64,000 nucleotides of DNA from Lebetimonas sp. JH292 (GCF_000523275.1 NZ_ATHQ01000001.1:1061289-1125288); one strand, 5' to 3'; shown: positions 29,908 through 38,685, counted from the first letter of the stretch. Numbers and translations: made by a program. Notes: generated by a model from the sequence alone, not told the origin.

Positions 29908-30535
29908 AATTTTTTAGAGCTTTTATATCTTTTATAAAAAATGTTTTTTGACCTTTTTTTTCCATGATATTGTTTTTTATAAGCATATTTAAAAACATTG
30001 ATAATGTCTGTCTGGAAGTTCCCAAGAAAGTGGCAAATTCATCGATTGTACAGTTTAAATTTATTTTTAAACCTTTATGTGTTTTTTCTCCAGCGGCGAT
30101 TGCGGCAGATGTTAAAAATTCAATTGCCCTTTGGGAACAGGTTTTAAATGCCAAATCAAATATAAGCTCCCTTTCTATATTTATGTTTTTGGTTAAAGAA
30201 TTTAATAATAAATTACAAAAATTAGGGTCTTTGAATAATTCATAATATTCATCTGCTTTTAAAAAATAAAATTCACTGTTTTCTTTTGCTTTTATTATAT
30301 TGTTTTGATTACAGTAGGCCATATTGTTTTTGCATAGATAATATAGCGTTATTTCTTTTTCATTATTATAATAAGTTACTTTGATTTTACCTTTTTTAAT
30401 AATTAAAATACGTTCGCTGTTTGGAAAACATATTTCATTTTTTTTCAGATATCTTTTGGGGATATTGTCAAAATAGCCTGATTTCAAAATTTTTTCTATA
30501 TCTTTTGATTCTATCAATATTCTGCAATTTGGCAT
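29897..30535 (-). CDS. Crp/Fnr-family transcriptional regulator
   Basis: 212 aa. The N-terminal cyclic-nucleotide-type beta barrel (RILIIKKGKIKVTYYNNEKEITLYYL) is followed by a dimer helix and a C-terminal winged helix, CTIDEFATFLGTSRQTLSMFLNMLIKNNIMEKKG. The N-terminal Cys cluster of FNR is absent, so an Fe-S oxygen sensor of that type is unlikely. It is divergent from a periplasmic rhodanese 80 nt away, a likely target. The effector is unknown. Confidence 0.85.
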   Translation of the reverse strand: MPNCRILIESKDIEKILKSGYFDNIPKRYLKKNEICFPNSERILIIKKGKIKVTYYNNEKEITLYYLCKNNMAYCNQNNIIKAKENSEFYFLKADEYYELFKDPNFCNLLLNSLTKNINIERELIFDLAFKTCSQRAIEFLTSAAIAAGEKTHKGLKINLNCTIDEFATFLGTSRQTLSMFLNMLIKNNIMEKKGQKTFFIKDIKALKNFKF

Positions 30536-30568
30536 AAAATTCCTTTTTTGTCAGACTTCTGCATTTTT

Positions 30569-30580
30569 GAATTATAATTC
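30569..30580. promoter_or_regulatory. Palindrome and -10 element between Crp-family gene and rhodanese
   Basis: GAATTATAATTC is a perfect 12-bp palindrome that contains a TATAAT (30573-30578) positioned as a -10 for the rhodanese gene. It could be an operator for the divergent Crp/Fnr regulator, but it does not match the FNR or CRP consensus and AT-rich palindromes arise easily by chance. Confidence 0.35.
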
Positions 30581-30614
30581 ATTATGAAATAAAAATCAAA
30601 TTAAGGAGAATAAA

Positions 30615-31169
30615 ATGAAACTTGGAAGAATTTTAGGATTATCATTAATTGCAGCTTCTTTTATGTTTGCGCACACTTTTAAACTTGCCGACACTATAAA
30701 AGGTGCAGGCCCTATGGTTAAAGAATTCAATGCTGAATGCCATTATTATGAAAAATATATAAATTACATTACGCCTGATGAGCTTAAAAAATGGATTGAT
30801 GAAGACAAAGATTTTACAATTGTTGATGTAAGAAGCGTTGACGAAATGAAAGGCGGAGAAATAGACTGGCCGGATTATGACGAATATCCAAGAGGGGATG
30901 TTGCTATTTATGCAGCAATGGGCGGTTTGAAAAAAAATAATGTTTATGTTTTTGTATGTGCCACAGGCCACAGGGCGGTATTGGCCGGAGCAGAACTTGT
31001 TAAATGGTTCCATTTTCCTAAAAAGAATATTTATGTTTTAAGAGGCGGTATCAACGGATGGCTTAATTCAGGATATTCAGTTGTTAACAAAGTTACAGAG
31101 TTTGGAGGATTCAAAGGTTTGAAAAAAGCAGGAAAAGTAAAAGAACCTGTTATTTTAGACCAGTTTTAA
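30615..31169 (+). CDS. Periplasmic rhodanese-like sulfurtransferase
   Basis: 184 aa with a signal peptide (MKLGRILGLSLIAASFMFA) and a single rhodanese domain. The domain shows FTIVDVRSVDEMKGGEIDWP, the active-site loop VCATGHRAVLAG with the catalytic Cys, and VLRGGINGWLNSGY. It probably carries sulfane sulfur in the periplasm in polysulfide/thiosulfate metabolism. Divergence from a Crp-family regulator suggests it is induced by a sulfur or redox signal (inference). Confidence 0.88.
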   Translation: MKLGRILGLSLIAASFMFAHTFKLADTIKGAGPMVKEFNAECHYYEKYINYITPDELKKWIDEDKDFTIVDVRSVDEMKGGEIDWPDYDEYPRGDVAIYAAMGGLKKNNVYVFVCATGHRAVLAGAELVKWFHFPKKNIYVLRGGINGWLNSGYSVVNKVTEFGGFKGLKKAGKVKEPVILDQF

Positions 31170-31919
31170 TTAATTCCCTTCTCTGGGAATTTTAAAAAAA
31201 CTGCTGCCGCTTCCGCTAAAAAAACCGAAATCTTTATATCTGTTAAGCTCCGGATAAAGACTAAGGGCAGGCATTAATAAATCATTAAGCTCAGCAGGGT
31301 GTTTTGATGATAATAATTTCTGTGTGGAAATTTTATCAAAGTCGCTGTCTTTTGGATTGAAAAAATTTTCTTTATAGGTTTTATAGACTTTTGGGGTTGA
31401 ACATTCAACGGGAGGTGTAAAAACTTCTATGTCAAAACTTTTTTCTTCAATCGGTTCAACTATTTCGCCTCTTCCGTAAACATTTGCCGTGTCCACATCA
31501 TATAAAAAGAAAGCGACATCGCTTCCTATTTTTTTACCTATTTCAACCAATTCGTCGGTGGAGAGGTTTAAATTAAAAGCTTTGTTTGCCAAAAGTAAAA
31601 ATGCGGCCGCGTCGCTGCTGCCTCCTCCGAGTCCGGCCATTTCTGGAATTTTTTTATGGATTCTGATCTCTTTTCCAATAAAGTTTTTTTTAATCTCGGG
31701 ATAGGTTTTTGTTAATTCAACATAGGCTTTGAATACACTGTTGTCTCTTAAAACGCAGTTTATATTTCCCACAATATCGAATTTATCAGCTTCAACTATT
31801 TCTATTTCGTCATATAGATTTTTTACTCTCATAAATCTTGATTTTAACAGATGATAATATCCGTCAAATCCCACTATTTTTAAAAAAATATTTACTTTTG
31901 CATATGCTTTAATTTTCAT
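31170..31919 (-). CDS. ispE: 4-diphosphocytidyl-2-C-methyl-D-erythritol kinase IspE
   Basis: GHMP kinase of the MEP isoprenoid pathway. [29 protein letters not shown] carries the substrate-binding Lys. The ATP-binding [17 protein letters not shown] (about residue 89) is the GHMP signature, and [10 protein letters not shown] lies near the end. At 249 aa it is of the short epsilon type. It overlaps csrA by 11 nt in the uvrD-truB-csrA-ispE cluster. Confidence 0.95.
   Translation of the reverse strand: MKIKAYAKVNIFLKIVGFDGYYHLLKSRFMRVKNLYDEIEIVEADKFDIVGNINCVLRDNSVFKAYVELTKTYPEIKKNFIGKEIRIHKKIPEMAGLGGGSSDAAAFLLLANKAFNLNLSTDELVEIGKKIGSDVAFFLYDVDTANVYGRGEIVEPIEEKSFDIEVFTPPVECSTPKVYKTYKENFFNPKDSDFDKISTQKLLSSKHPAELNDLLMPALSLYPELNRYKDFGFFSGSGSSFFKIPREGN
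31172..31193 (+). terminator. Hairpin terminator after the rhodanese gene
   Basis: AATTCCC (31172-31178) pairs with GGGAATT (31185-31191), with a TTCTCT loop and a short T run. It begins 3 nt after the rhodanese stop and overlaps the last codons of the convergent ispE. Confidence 0.6.
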
Positions 31920-32139
31920 TAATAACCTTTGAAATATTTTTAATATCTTCTAATTTATTACCTGCCGCTTTTAAATTCTGCTCTTTTACCTCTTCTATCA
32001 GTTCGCTTCTTAAAATAGTTTTATTTCTCGGAGCCTGGATTCCTATTTTAACCTGATTTTTATCTATTGAAACTATTACAATTTCAATATCGTCTCCGAT
32101 TTTTATTTTTTCATTTTCTTTTCTTGATATTACTAACAT
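31909..32139 (-). CDS. csrA: Carbon storage regulator CsrA
   Basis: 76-aa RNA-binding translational regulator, starting [37 protein letters not shown], with the R-E-L-I-E-E helix after it. In epsilonproteobacteria it controls flagellin and other mRNAs at ribosome-binding sites. The gene overlaps both neighbours (7 nt with truB, 11 nt with ispE), so its translation may depend on upstream reading, which matters because truB is out of frame here. Confidence 0.96.
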   Translation of the reverse strand: MLVISRKENEKIKIGDDIEIVIVSIDKNQVKIGIQAPRNKTILRSELIEEVKEQNLKAAGNKLEDIKNISKVINEN

Positions 32140-32997
32140 AATTCAATCCTGTTTAAGATATATTTTACTTCTTCGTTAATTTCAATAATAGCAAAATATT
32201 TATCATATGTCACAAAATAAATACCGTTTTTTTGAATTTTAAAATCATTTTTATTTAATTTTTTACCGAGTAACAAATTATTTATATCATTTAAATAAAA
32301 ATTTTCTTCTACATTTAAATATTCAAGAGGATTTAATTTTTTTTCGCATTCATAAAAAAATTTTCCTTCATTTACTCTTTCAAGATATGTTAAGCTCCCA
32401 ACAGTTCCTAATTTTTCGGCAATGTCAAATCCTATTGTTCGGATATACGTCCCCTCACTTACACTTGCTTTAAATGTAATAAACGGATGTGAATAATTAA
32501 TTAGCTCTATGTCAAAAATTTCAACTTCTATTTCTTTATCCAAAAACTCTTTTTTTTCACTTGGGACTTGGAACTTGGCTACTTATTTTATATGCCCTAA
32601 TCCCGTTTATTTTTTTTGCGCAGTAACGGGGCGGAGATTGAAATTGCCTGCCTTTGAACGAATTTAAAACTTGTTTTATTTTTTCAATTTCTAATTTTTC
32701 TGTTTTTTGGATTTTTTCTATTTTTTCTATATCAAGGGTGGGGGAATAGGCTCCGAGCAATAACGAAGCAATATATGTTTTTGGAGTTTTTTTTAAAAAT
32801 CTGAACAGTTTTGTATACTGACCCGCGGCAATAATAAGGCTGCCGCATGCAAACGGGTCAAGCGTTCCGGAAAATCCCATTTTTTTGATGCCGTATTTTC
32901 TTTTTAATTGATTTAAAAATTTGTTTGAACTAATAAAACTTGGTTTTTTAGCCACAAACAACAAATTTTTACACTCACTACTCACCATTTTCAACAC
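32133..32997 (-). pseudogene. truB: tRNA pseudouridine-55 synthase TruB, out of frame at a heptad array
   Basis: The N-terminal part (from 32997, or 32988 by the second Met) encodes LLFVAKKPSFISSNKFL and the catalytic GFSGTLDPFACGSL, then NGIRAYKISSQVPSPK and a TGA at 32558-32560. The rest resumes in another frame with KEFLDKEIEVEIFDIE through the PUA-like end at 32133. The break falls in three heptads (CACTTGG, GACTTGG, AACTTGG on the plus strand). Removing one 7-nt unit joins both halves with no stop. So the gene is either phase-off or recently broken. The start codon itself lies in a second heptad array. TruB is not essential in E. coli. Confidence 0.85.
32558..32584. repeat. Heptad array inside truB
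   Basis: Units CACTTGG, GACTTGG, AACTTGG and a partial CTACTT have period 7. The sequence AGTAGCCAAGTTCCAAGT on the minus strand is shared with the array inside cmoB (43017-43044), so the two are copies of one dispersed element. Confidence 0.85.
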
Positions 32998-33006
32998 TCA
33001 CTATTT
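32972..33006. repeat. Heptad array at the uvrD/truB junction carrying the truB start
   Basis: CACTCAC, TACTCAC, CATTTTC and a diverged tail lie here. Its central part is shared with the array at the rluD start (59784-59815): TACTYACCATTTTCA in both. The CAT of CATTTTC is the truB start codon on the minus strand (ATG at 32988). Confidence 0.8.
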
Positions 33007-33008
33007 TT

Positions 33009-34997
33009 TTACGCTTTTTCCACAAAGTCGCTTAATATTTCCCTGACACTTCCACCAAAATCTATTTTAAGTTTTGTTTTGTTTCCCGCTTTGTTTATTC
33101 CTATGATTCTTCCTGTTCCGAATACTTTATGTTTGACAAGGGTGCCGTTTTTTATTCCGCTGCTTTCTTTTAAATTTACCCTTTCGCCTTTAATCAAACC
33201 TGCTTCAGTTAAAAATCTGCTTTTTTGGACATGGCTTCTTGAACCTCTTACATATCTGCTCTGGGTGTAAGATAATGTCAGTTTTTTTCTGGCTCTTGTG
33301 AATGCTACATAAGCAAGTCTTCTTTCTTCTTCTATATCAGCTTCGCTAAGCGGGAAAAATCCTTCTTCCAAACCTATAACAAAAATATGGTCAAACTCCA
33401 ATCCTTTACTTGCATGGATAGTCATTACATTTATCATTTCACTGGTAATTTTGTCCTGGTCGCTTTCAAGGGAAAGTTCGTTTAAAAATTCTCTTATATT
33501 CAAATCTTTTTTATCCCTCATTGTTCCGTAAAATTCTTCAACATTTCTTTTTTTGTCTTCATCTTTGTAAGAATTGCTAAAACCAATAATTTCTTCCAGA
33601 ATCTCAGGAATTTCATCAATATTTTGTTTTGAAAGCATTTCAAGAAAAGATGCGAAATCTTTTAATGATTTGGCTGTTTTTTTACTCAAAAATTCCAGAT
33701 TGTCCTCTTTTATAAATTCAATATAGCTTTTATCGCCTTTTCTTTGTTCAATTTTAAGTATTGTGGCTTTTCCTATACCCCTTTTGGGCTTGTTTACCAC
33801 TCTTTTAAAAGAGTATTCGTCATGGGAATTTACTATAAGTCTTAGATAACTTATTAAATCTTTTATTTCTTCTCTTTCATAAAATTTCATACCTCCCACA
33901 AGTTTGTAAACTATGCCGTAACTTCTAAGAGCGTCTTCAATTGAGCGTGAAAGTGCGTTAATTCTGTAAAGAACGGCTATTTCCCTTGGGCTTACCCCGT
34001 TTTCAATCAACTTTTTTATTCTTTTCGCTATTTCTTCTCCTTCGGCGATTTCATTGTAGCTGGCAATTATTTCAACACCGTCTCCGTCTCCGTTTGCCGA
34101 AATAAGTTTTTTACCGTATCTTTGTTTATTGTAGCTTATTAAATTATTGGCTGCTTCGAGTATTTGATTGGTTGAGCGGTAATTTATCTGTAGTTTGACG
34201 ACTTTTGCCCTGAAGTCTTTTTCGAAATTTAAAATATTTTTGTGGTTTGCCCCCCTGAATCCATAAATTGACTGGTCGTCGTCTCCAACCACGCAGATAT
34301 TATTGTGATTAATGCAGAGTTTTTTTAATAAAAGAAGCTGTATTTCATTTGTATCCTGATATTCATCCACCATTATATACTGATATTTGTCTGAAATTTC
34401 GGAGCATAAATCTTCATTGTTATGTAAAATGTCAAAAGGTAAAAGCAGTAAATCGTCAAAATCAACCAGATTGTTTTCAAGCAAATATTTTTGATATTTA
34501 TCATAAATATAAGCGAGTTTTTTATAAGTGGTGTCGTTTGCAAGCGAAAAAACTTCATCCGGATTAAGAAAGGAATTTTTATATTTGCTTATTTCTTTAC
34601 TGATAAAATTTGCCGGCAGATCGTTGGAGATGGATTTTATTATTTTTTTCTGGTCGTCTGTGTCTATTATTACAAAATTATTGTCTCTGTTTAATAAATA
34701 TATATACAGTCTTAAAAACATCAGTCCGAATTTATGAAAAGTTACGAGCAGCGGCGGATGTGCTATGTTTTCTCCAACCATGTTTAAAGCCCTCTCTCTC
34801 ATTTCTGCGGCGGCTTTGTTTGTAAAAGTAAGTGTGAGTGTGTTTGCAGGGTCTATTCCCAAAGAGAGCAGATAAGCAAGGCGCGTTGTAAGCGTTTTTG
34901 TTTTTCCGCTTCCGGCACCCGCAAGTATCAGTAACGCCCCGTCGATATGTGTTGCGGCTTTTTTTTGTTCTTCGTTTAATTCTTCTAAAAAATACAA
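33009..34997 (-). CDS. uvrD: ATP-dependent DNA helicase of the UvrD/Rep/PcrA type
   Basis: 3'-5' superfamily-1 helicase for repair and replication restart, 662 aa. Motifs: I LAGAGSGKTKTLTTRLA (about residue 29), Ia TLTFTNKAAAEMRERA, II YIMVDEYQDTNEIQ, III VVGDDDQSIYGFRGA, IV region LQINYRST, V TIHASKGLEFDHIFVIG and VI EERRLAYVAFTRARKKL. A Tudor-like C terminus (GTLVKHKVFGTGRIIGI) is present. It heads the uvrD-truB-csrA-ispE cluster. Confidence 0.95.
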   Translation of the reverse strand: MYFLEELNEEQKKAATHIDGALLILAGAGSGKTKTLTTRLAYLLSLGIDPANTLTLTFTNKAAAEMRERALNMVGENIAHPPLLVTFHKFGLMFLRLYIYLLNRDNNFVIIDTDDQKKIIKSISNDLPANFISKEISKYKNSFLNPDEVFSLANDTTYKKLAYIYDKYQKYLLENNLVDFDDLLLLPFDILHNNEDLCSEISDKYQYIMVDEYQDTNEIQLLLLKKLCINHNNICVVGDDDQSIYGFRGANHKNILNFEKDFRAKVVKLQINYRSTNQILEAANNLISYNKQRYGKKLISANGDGDGVEIIASYNEIAEGEEIAKRIKKLIENGVSPREIAVLYRINALSRSIEDALRSYGIVYKLVGGMKFYEREEIKDLISYLRLIVNSHDEYSFKRVVNKPKRGIGKATILKIEQRKGDKSYIEFIKEDNLEFLSKKTAKSLKDFASFLEMLSKQNIDEIPEILEEIIGFSNSYKDEDKKRNVEEFYGTMRDKKDLNIREFLNELSLESDQDKITSEMINVMTIHASKGLEFDHIFVIGLEEGFFPLSEADIEEERRLAYVAFTRARKKLTLSYTQSRYVRGSRSHVQKSRFLTEAGLIKGERVNLKESSGIKNGTLVKHKVFGTGRIIGINKAGNKTKLKIDFGGSVREILSDFVEKA

Positions 34998-35107
34998 AAT
35001 TTACCTTTTTTTATTAATTATAACAAATTTTTATAAAAAAATAAAAAATTAATTTATAATTTAATTTTTATTATGTTATAATTTTTTATTATATTTAAAG
35101 GACAAGT

Positions 35108-35977
35108 ATGAGCATTAAATATTTAGACAAAATATATACTTTTTTGGTTATTTACAAAGAATCTTCTTTTTCAAAAGCAAGCAGGGTTTTGGGGATTTCC
35201 CAGCCGGCGGTTACACAGCAGATAAGAATTTTGGAAGATTTTTTGGGTGTGAGTCTTTTTGAAAGAAAAAAAACGGGCGTTCTGCTTACAAAAGAAGGTC
35301 AGGAATTTTTAAAATATGCCAGGGATTTTGAAAAATTTTTAAATAATTTTGAAAAAAAAATTAAAGAATTCAAAAAAATGGATACACCTTTTTTGATAGG
35401 TGCGTCCCCTACCGTCGGTAATTATAATCTGCCTGAATGTATTAAATATTTTCAGTCTTTAATAAACAAAGATATTAATCTGATTATTAAAAGCAATAAT
35501 GAATTATTGGAAGATGTGGAAAAAAAAGCTCTGGATTTGGCGTTTGTTACCAAAAAGAATAAAAACTCTCTTTTTTATGAAGAATGGATAGAAGATGAAC
35601 TGGTTGTTTTTTCCAATAAACCGCTTCCTCCCGAAATAAGTATTGATGAACTTAAAAAATATAAAATGATATGCAGGGAGCCAAATTCCTCTACGAGGGA
35701 GTTTGTGAAAAAAATGTTTGAAGCCAGGGAATTTGAGTGCGATATGTTAAATATTATAAGCGTAGTTCATAATTCCACAGCTTTAAAATATACGGTTTTA
35801 AATTCATCCGAGCAGATAGTTTCCATTATTTCGAAATCAGTTATCAAAGGGGAGCTTAAAAATAAAAAATTGTTTGCTTCAAAAATAAAAGATATGAATC
35901 TAAAAAGAAAAACATATGTTGCATACAGGGAAAAAACAAAAGAAATAGAAGCTATTTTAAATTTTATTCATCAATAA
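35108..35977 (+). CDS. LysR-family transcriptional regulator
   Basis: 289 aa. The N-terminal winged helix is KIYTFLVIYKESSFSKASRVLGISQPAVTQQIRILEDFLGVSLFERKKTGVLLTKEG in outline, followed by a coiled linker and a periplasmic-binding-type effector domain. It is divergent from uvrD across a 110-nt AT-rich spacer and convergent (14-nt overlap) with the next gene, so its target is not obvious. The effector is unknown. Confidence 0.88.
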   Translation: MSIKYLDKIYTFLVIYKESSFSKASRVLGISQPAVTQQIRILEDFLGVSLFERKKTGVLLTKEGQEFLKYARDFEKFLNNFEKKIKEFKKMDTPFLIGASPTVGNYNLPECIKYFQSLINKDINLIIKSNNELLEDVEKKALDLAFVTKKNKNSLFYEEWIEDELVVFSNKPLPPEISIDELKKYKMICREPNSSTREFVKKMFEAREFECDMLNIISVVHNSTALKYTVLNSSEQIVSIISKSVIKGELKNKKLFASKIKDMNLKRKTYVAYREKTKEIEAILNFIHQ

Positions 35978-36380
35978 ATTTTTTATTTCTCGGATTCATT
36001 GCAAACGGATTTTTCGGCTTTTGCGGTTTTGGAAGCGTGGCAGCAATATTTATAAATAAAGGAGTTTCCCCTTCAGTTATTTGAATAATATTTTCAACAG
36101 GAACGCTTACAACACTTCCGAAATTCTCTTCTCCAAATCCGGCTTCGAAAATTAATTTTTCATTTTCGATATATGAACTTTCGAGTGTATAATTTGCCAA
36201 AGTAAATATTATTACCTCTTTAAACGCACTTGAGATATGTTCCGGAAGGGCAGGATTAAAGTTTATGCCGTTTAGAGAGCATAAGATATTAAAAGGCATA
36301 TTTATTTCAAGCAAAAGAGATAAAATTTCTTTTGCTTGTTTTGTTTTTAAATTTCTAAATTCCTGTGTTTCAATTATCAT
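35964..36380 (-). CDS. SspB-like conserved protein
   Basis: 138 aa, cytosolic. The block FEAGFGEENFGSVVSVPVENIIQI recalls the core strand pattern of SspB, the ClpXP adaptor (F-x-A-x-F-G then VP), and the acidic Pro/Lys-rich tail would suit an adaptor's flexible C terminus. This is a pattern impression, not a firm assignment. It overlaps pepF by 11 nt, suggesting co-expression with a peptidase. Confidence 0.6.
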   Translation of the reverse strand: MIIETQEFRNLKTKQAKEILSLLLEINMPFNILCSLNGINFNPALPEHISSAFKEVIIFTLANYTLESSYIENEKLIFEAGFGEENFGSVVSVPVENIIQITEGETPLFINIAATLPKPQKPKNPFAMNPRNKKFIDE

Positions 36381-38091
36381 CTATAAGCCTTTCAAATTCG
36401 TTTAACATCTCTTTTACGAATTCAATTCCGTTTTGCCAGAAACTTTCATCTTCTATATTCAGATCAAACATTTCCAGTTGTTTTTTCGGAGGTATGCTTC
36501 CTCCCTGGGAGAGGAATTTAATATATTTTTCTTCAAAATTATTAAATCCCTCTTTATATAATTTAAACAGTGTAAGAACAAGCAACTGGGCATATGAATA
36601 AGCATAGCAGTAAAATGGTGAATGAATAAAATGAGGGATATAACTCCACCAGATTTCATAATTTTTGGTAAGTGTTACGCTTTTGCCAAACATTTTTTTA
36701 TTTTCTTCCATCCATAATTTATTATACTCTTCTTCGGATAATTCATCGGCTTCATGTACTTTTCTTTCGAAATTTGTAAATACAATCTGTCTAAAAAGTG
36801 TGGCAAAAATATCTTCGAGTTTACCTGCATAAACCCCGATTAATTCTTCTTTAGTGAGTGAATTTTTAATTTTTTCAAATAAAAGCATTTCAGAAAAAAT
36901 GCTTGCAGTCTCCGCCGTTGTAAGGGGTGTGTCCTGATTGATATATCCGACTTCCCGTGAGAGATATTGATGAATTGCATGGCCTAATTCGTGAGCAAGC
37001 GTAAATACATCCCTTCTTTGGGAAGTGAAATTAAGAAGTACATACGGATGCGCTTTTGGTGTGGCCGAATGAGAAAACGCACCTCCTCTTTTGCCTTCTT
37101 TAGGATATACATCAATCCATTTTTCTTCGAACGCCTTTTTGGCAATTTCATAAAAAGTGTCCGAAAAATCTTTAAAGCTCTCAAGTACCAAATTTTTGGC
37201 TTCATCAAAAGTAATTTCTTTTTCTTTGATATTCAAAGGGGCGTATCTGTCATAATCGTAAAGTTTATCTAAGCCGAGGAGCTGTTTTTTAATACTGTAA
37301 TATTTTTCCACAATCCATGTGTTTTCATTAACCGTATTAACCAAAGCGTCAACACTTTTTTTAGAAACTCTGTTACTTAAATGTCTCGGAGCTTCGATGT
37401 TTTCATATCCCCTGATTTCCATATATTCTATTTTCCAGTCTTTTTTTATCTGATTGTAAATATAGGCTAAAATATGCTGATGGGGTTTGAGTCCGAGTGT
37501 AAGGGCGATTTGTGCCTTTTTTCTTTCATTTCTCTCAGGTGAATAGAGTTTGCTTAATATTTCTTCTTCGCTCAGATATTTGCCCTCAAAAAAGAATTTA
37601 AGTTTGCTTAAATGTTCATCAAATAGCCTGGAAAACGCCGAAGAGCTTGTCAAATCTTTTTTCATTAATATTTTTTCTTCTTTTTCACTTAGTTTATAAT
37701 AACTTTCTTCTTGCAAATGAATTAAATAATATTTGTAAATTCCCGAATTATCAATAAATTTTTGCTGTTTATCAATAGGGAGATGAATAAATTCAAGCTC
37801 AAAAAAAACCAGGTGTTCCTGTGCTTTTGTGGCGATTTCCTGAAATTTTGATAAAAAATTGCCTTTTGATGTATCGGTTGCAAACATAAGATATATATAA
37901 GTTAAACTTCTTCCTATATTTTCCAGAATATCTTCGTATTCTTTTAAAACCTCTATAAATTCATCGGCCGATATCGTATAAAGTCTGTTTTTATATTTTT
38001 TTTCAAAATCCGCCGCCCTGAAAGAAGCTTCTTTTAAAAATTCTTCGGCTTCGGGTATTGAATTAAATAGTGCACTTAAATCCCAGTTCAT
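36370..38091 (-). CDS. pepF: Oligoendopeptidase F (M3B)
   Basis: Zinc peptidase that cuts short cytosolic peptides. The zinc motif HELGHAIHQYLSREVGY, with the third ligand Glu in LTTAETASIFSEM, sits about residue 370. At 573 aa it matches M3B oligoendopeptidases. It lies between pabC upstream and the SspB-like gene downstream, closely spaced on the minus strand. Confidence 0.94.
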   Translation of the reverse strand: MNWDLSALFNSIPEAEEFLKEASFRAADFEKKYKNRLYTISADEFIEVLKEYEDILENIGRSLTYIYLMFATDTSKGNFLSKFQEIATKAQEHLVFFELEFIHLPIDKQQKFIDNSGIYKYYLIHLQEESYYKLSEKEEKILMKKDLTSSSAFSRLFDEHLSKLKFFFEGKYLSEEEILSKLYSPERNERKKAQIALTLGLKPHQHILAYIYNQIKKDWKIEYMEIRGYENIEAPRHLSNRVSKKSVDALVNTVNENTWIVEKYYSIKKQLLGLDKLYDYDRYAPLNIKEKEITFDEAKNLVLESFKDFSDTFYEIAKKAFEEKWIDVYPKEGKRGGAFSHSATPKAHPYVLLNFTSQRRDVFTLAHELGHAIHQYLSREVGYINQDTPLTTAETASIFSEMLLFEKIKNSLTKEELIGVYAGKLEDIFATLFRQIVFTNFERKVHEADELSEEEYNKLWMEENKKMFGKSVTLTKNYEIWWSYIPHFIHSPFYCYAYSYAQLLVLTLFKLYKEGFNNFEEKYIKFLSQGGSIPPKKQLEMFDLNIEDESFWQNGIEFVKEMLNEFERLIDDN

Positions 38092-38103
38092 TTTTATCCT
38101 TTT

Positions 38104-38685
38104 TTATCTAATTATATCAAATTCCTCTATTTCCTTAAATCCCAAAATTGCATTGATCATTGCCATTTTTTTAAAATAAGGCAAATCGTAAATATGAATA
38201 TTTTCTTTTTTTATTAATCCTTTTTCAAGCATCTCCTGCCTTTTTGTGCCTTTTAGCAAAGGATATTTCGGTGTTATCCATTTACTTCCCGTAAAAAAAG
38301 CGAGATTTGAAATGGTGGTATCGGTTATAAGAGAGTTTTTTACTAAAATAAATTCATCAAAATCAATGGAAAATGTAGAATGTAGAATGGAAAATTGTTT
38401 TCTGTTTTTATATTTAAAAGGATAATTGAAATCAATTTCTACAATTTTAAATTTTCTAAAATTTCTTTTTTTTATTGGAAAAACTTCAATATTTCTTATT
38501 CCATCATATGAATATGTTATTCTTACTCTTGCATTATCTAAATCATTAAAATTTAACTTTTCACTTTTAATTTTTAATTTTTCACTATTAAAAAAATGTT
38601 TAAGTGTTTTTTCCATTCTTTTTAGATGATAATTTAAATTTTGAATTTTTCCGTTTTTAACTAAAACTGTTTCAATAAATTCCAT
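38104..38685 (-). CDS. pabC: Aminodeoxychorismate lyase-like aminotransferase class IV (PabC)
   Basis: 193-aa PLP enzyme of fold type IV, probably releasing p-aminobenzoate from aminodeoxychorismate for folate. It begins MEFIETVLVKNGKIQNLNYHLKRM. NSLITDTTISNLAFF and TPKYPLLKGTKRQEML are the class-IV cofactor and substrate blocks. The PabB gene lies 1.6 kb away. Two heptad arrays are embedded in frame, giving repeated peptides SEKLKIK-SEKLNFN near residue 33 and FSILHSTFSI near residue 100. Both sit where the family usually has loops. Confidence 0.8.
   Translation of the reverse strand: MEFIETVLVKNGKIQNLNYHLKRMEKTLKHFFNSEKLKIKSEKLNFNDLDNARVRITYSYDGIRNIEVFPIKKRNFRKFKIVEIDFNYPFKYKNRKQFSILHSTFSIDFDEFILVKNSLITDTTISNLAFFTGSKWITPKYPLLKGTKRQEMLEKGLIKKENIHIYDLPYFKKMAMINAILGFKEIEEFDIIR
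38366..38393. repeat. Heptad array inside pabC (C-terminal half)
   Basis: Four units, ATGGAAA, ATGTAGA, ATGTAGA, ATGGAAA (28 nt), read on the coding strand as TTTCCAT/TCTACAT. They encode a short Phe/Ser/Ile/His-rich stretch in frame. Confidence 0.8.
38555..38589. repeat. Heptad array inside pabC (N-terminal half)
   Basis: Five units, AACTTTT, CACTTTT, AATTTTT, AATTTTT, CACTATT, lie in a row. On the coding strand they give the peptide repeat SEKLKIK/SEKLNFN. The unit flavour matches the rsmD-lipoprotein spacer at 26135. Confidence 0.75.

Noticed and set aside
32550-32557. The A8 run in truB as the cause of its frameshift
   Set aside because: The upstream frame already stops at 32558-32560, before the run, so slippage there cannot restore the gene; a heptad unit change can.
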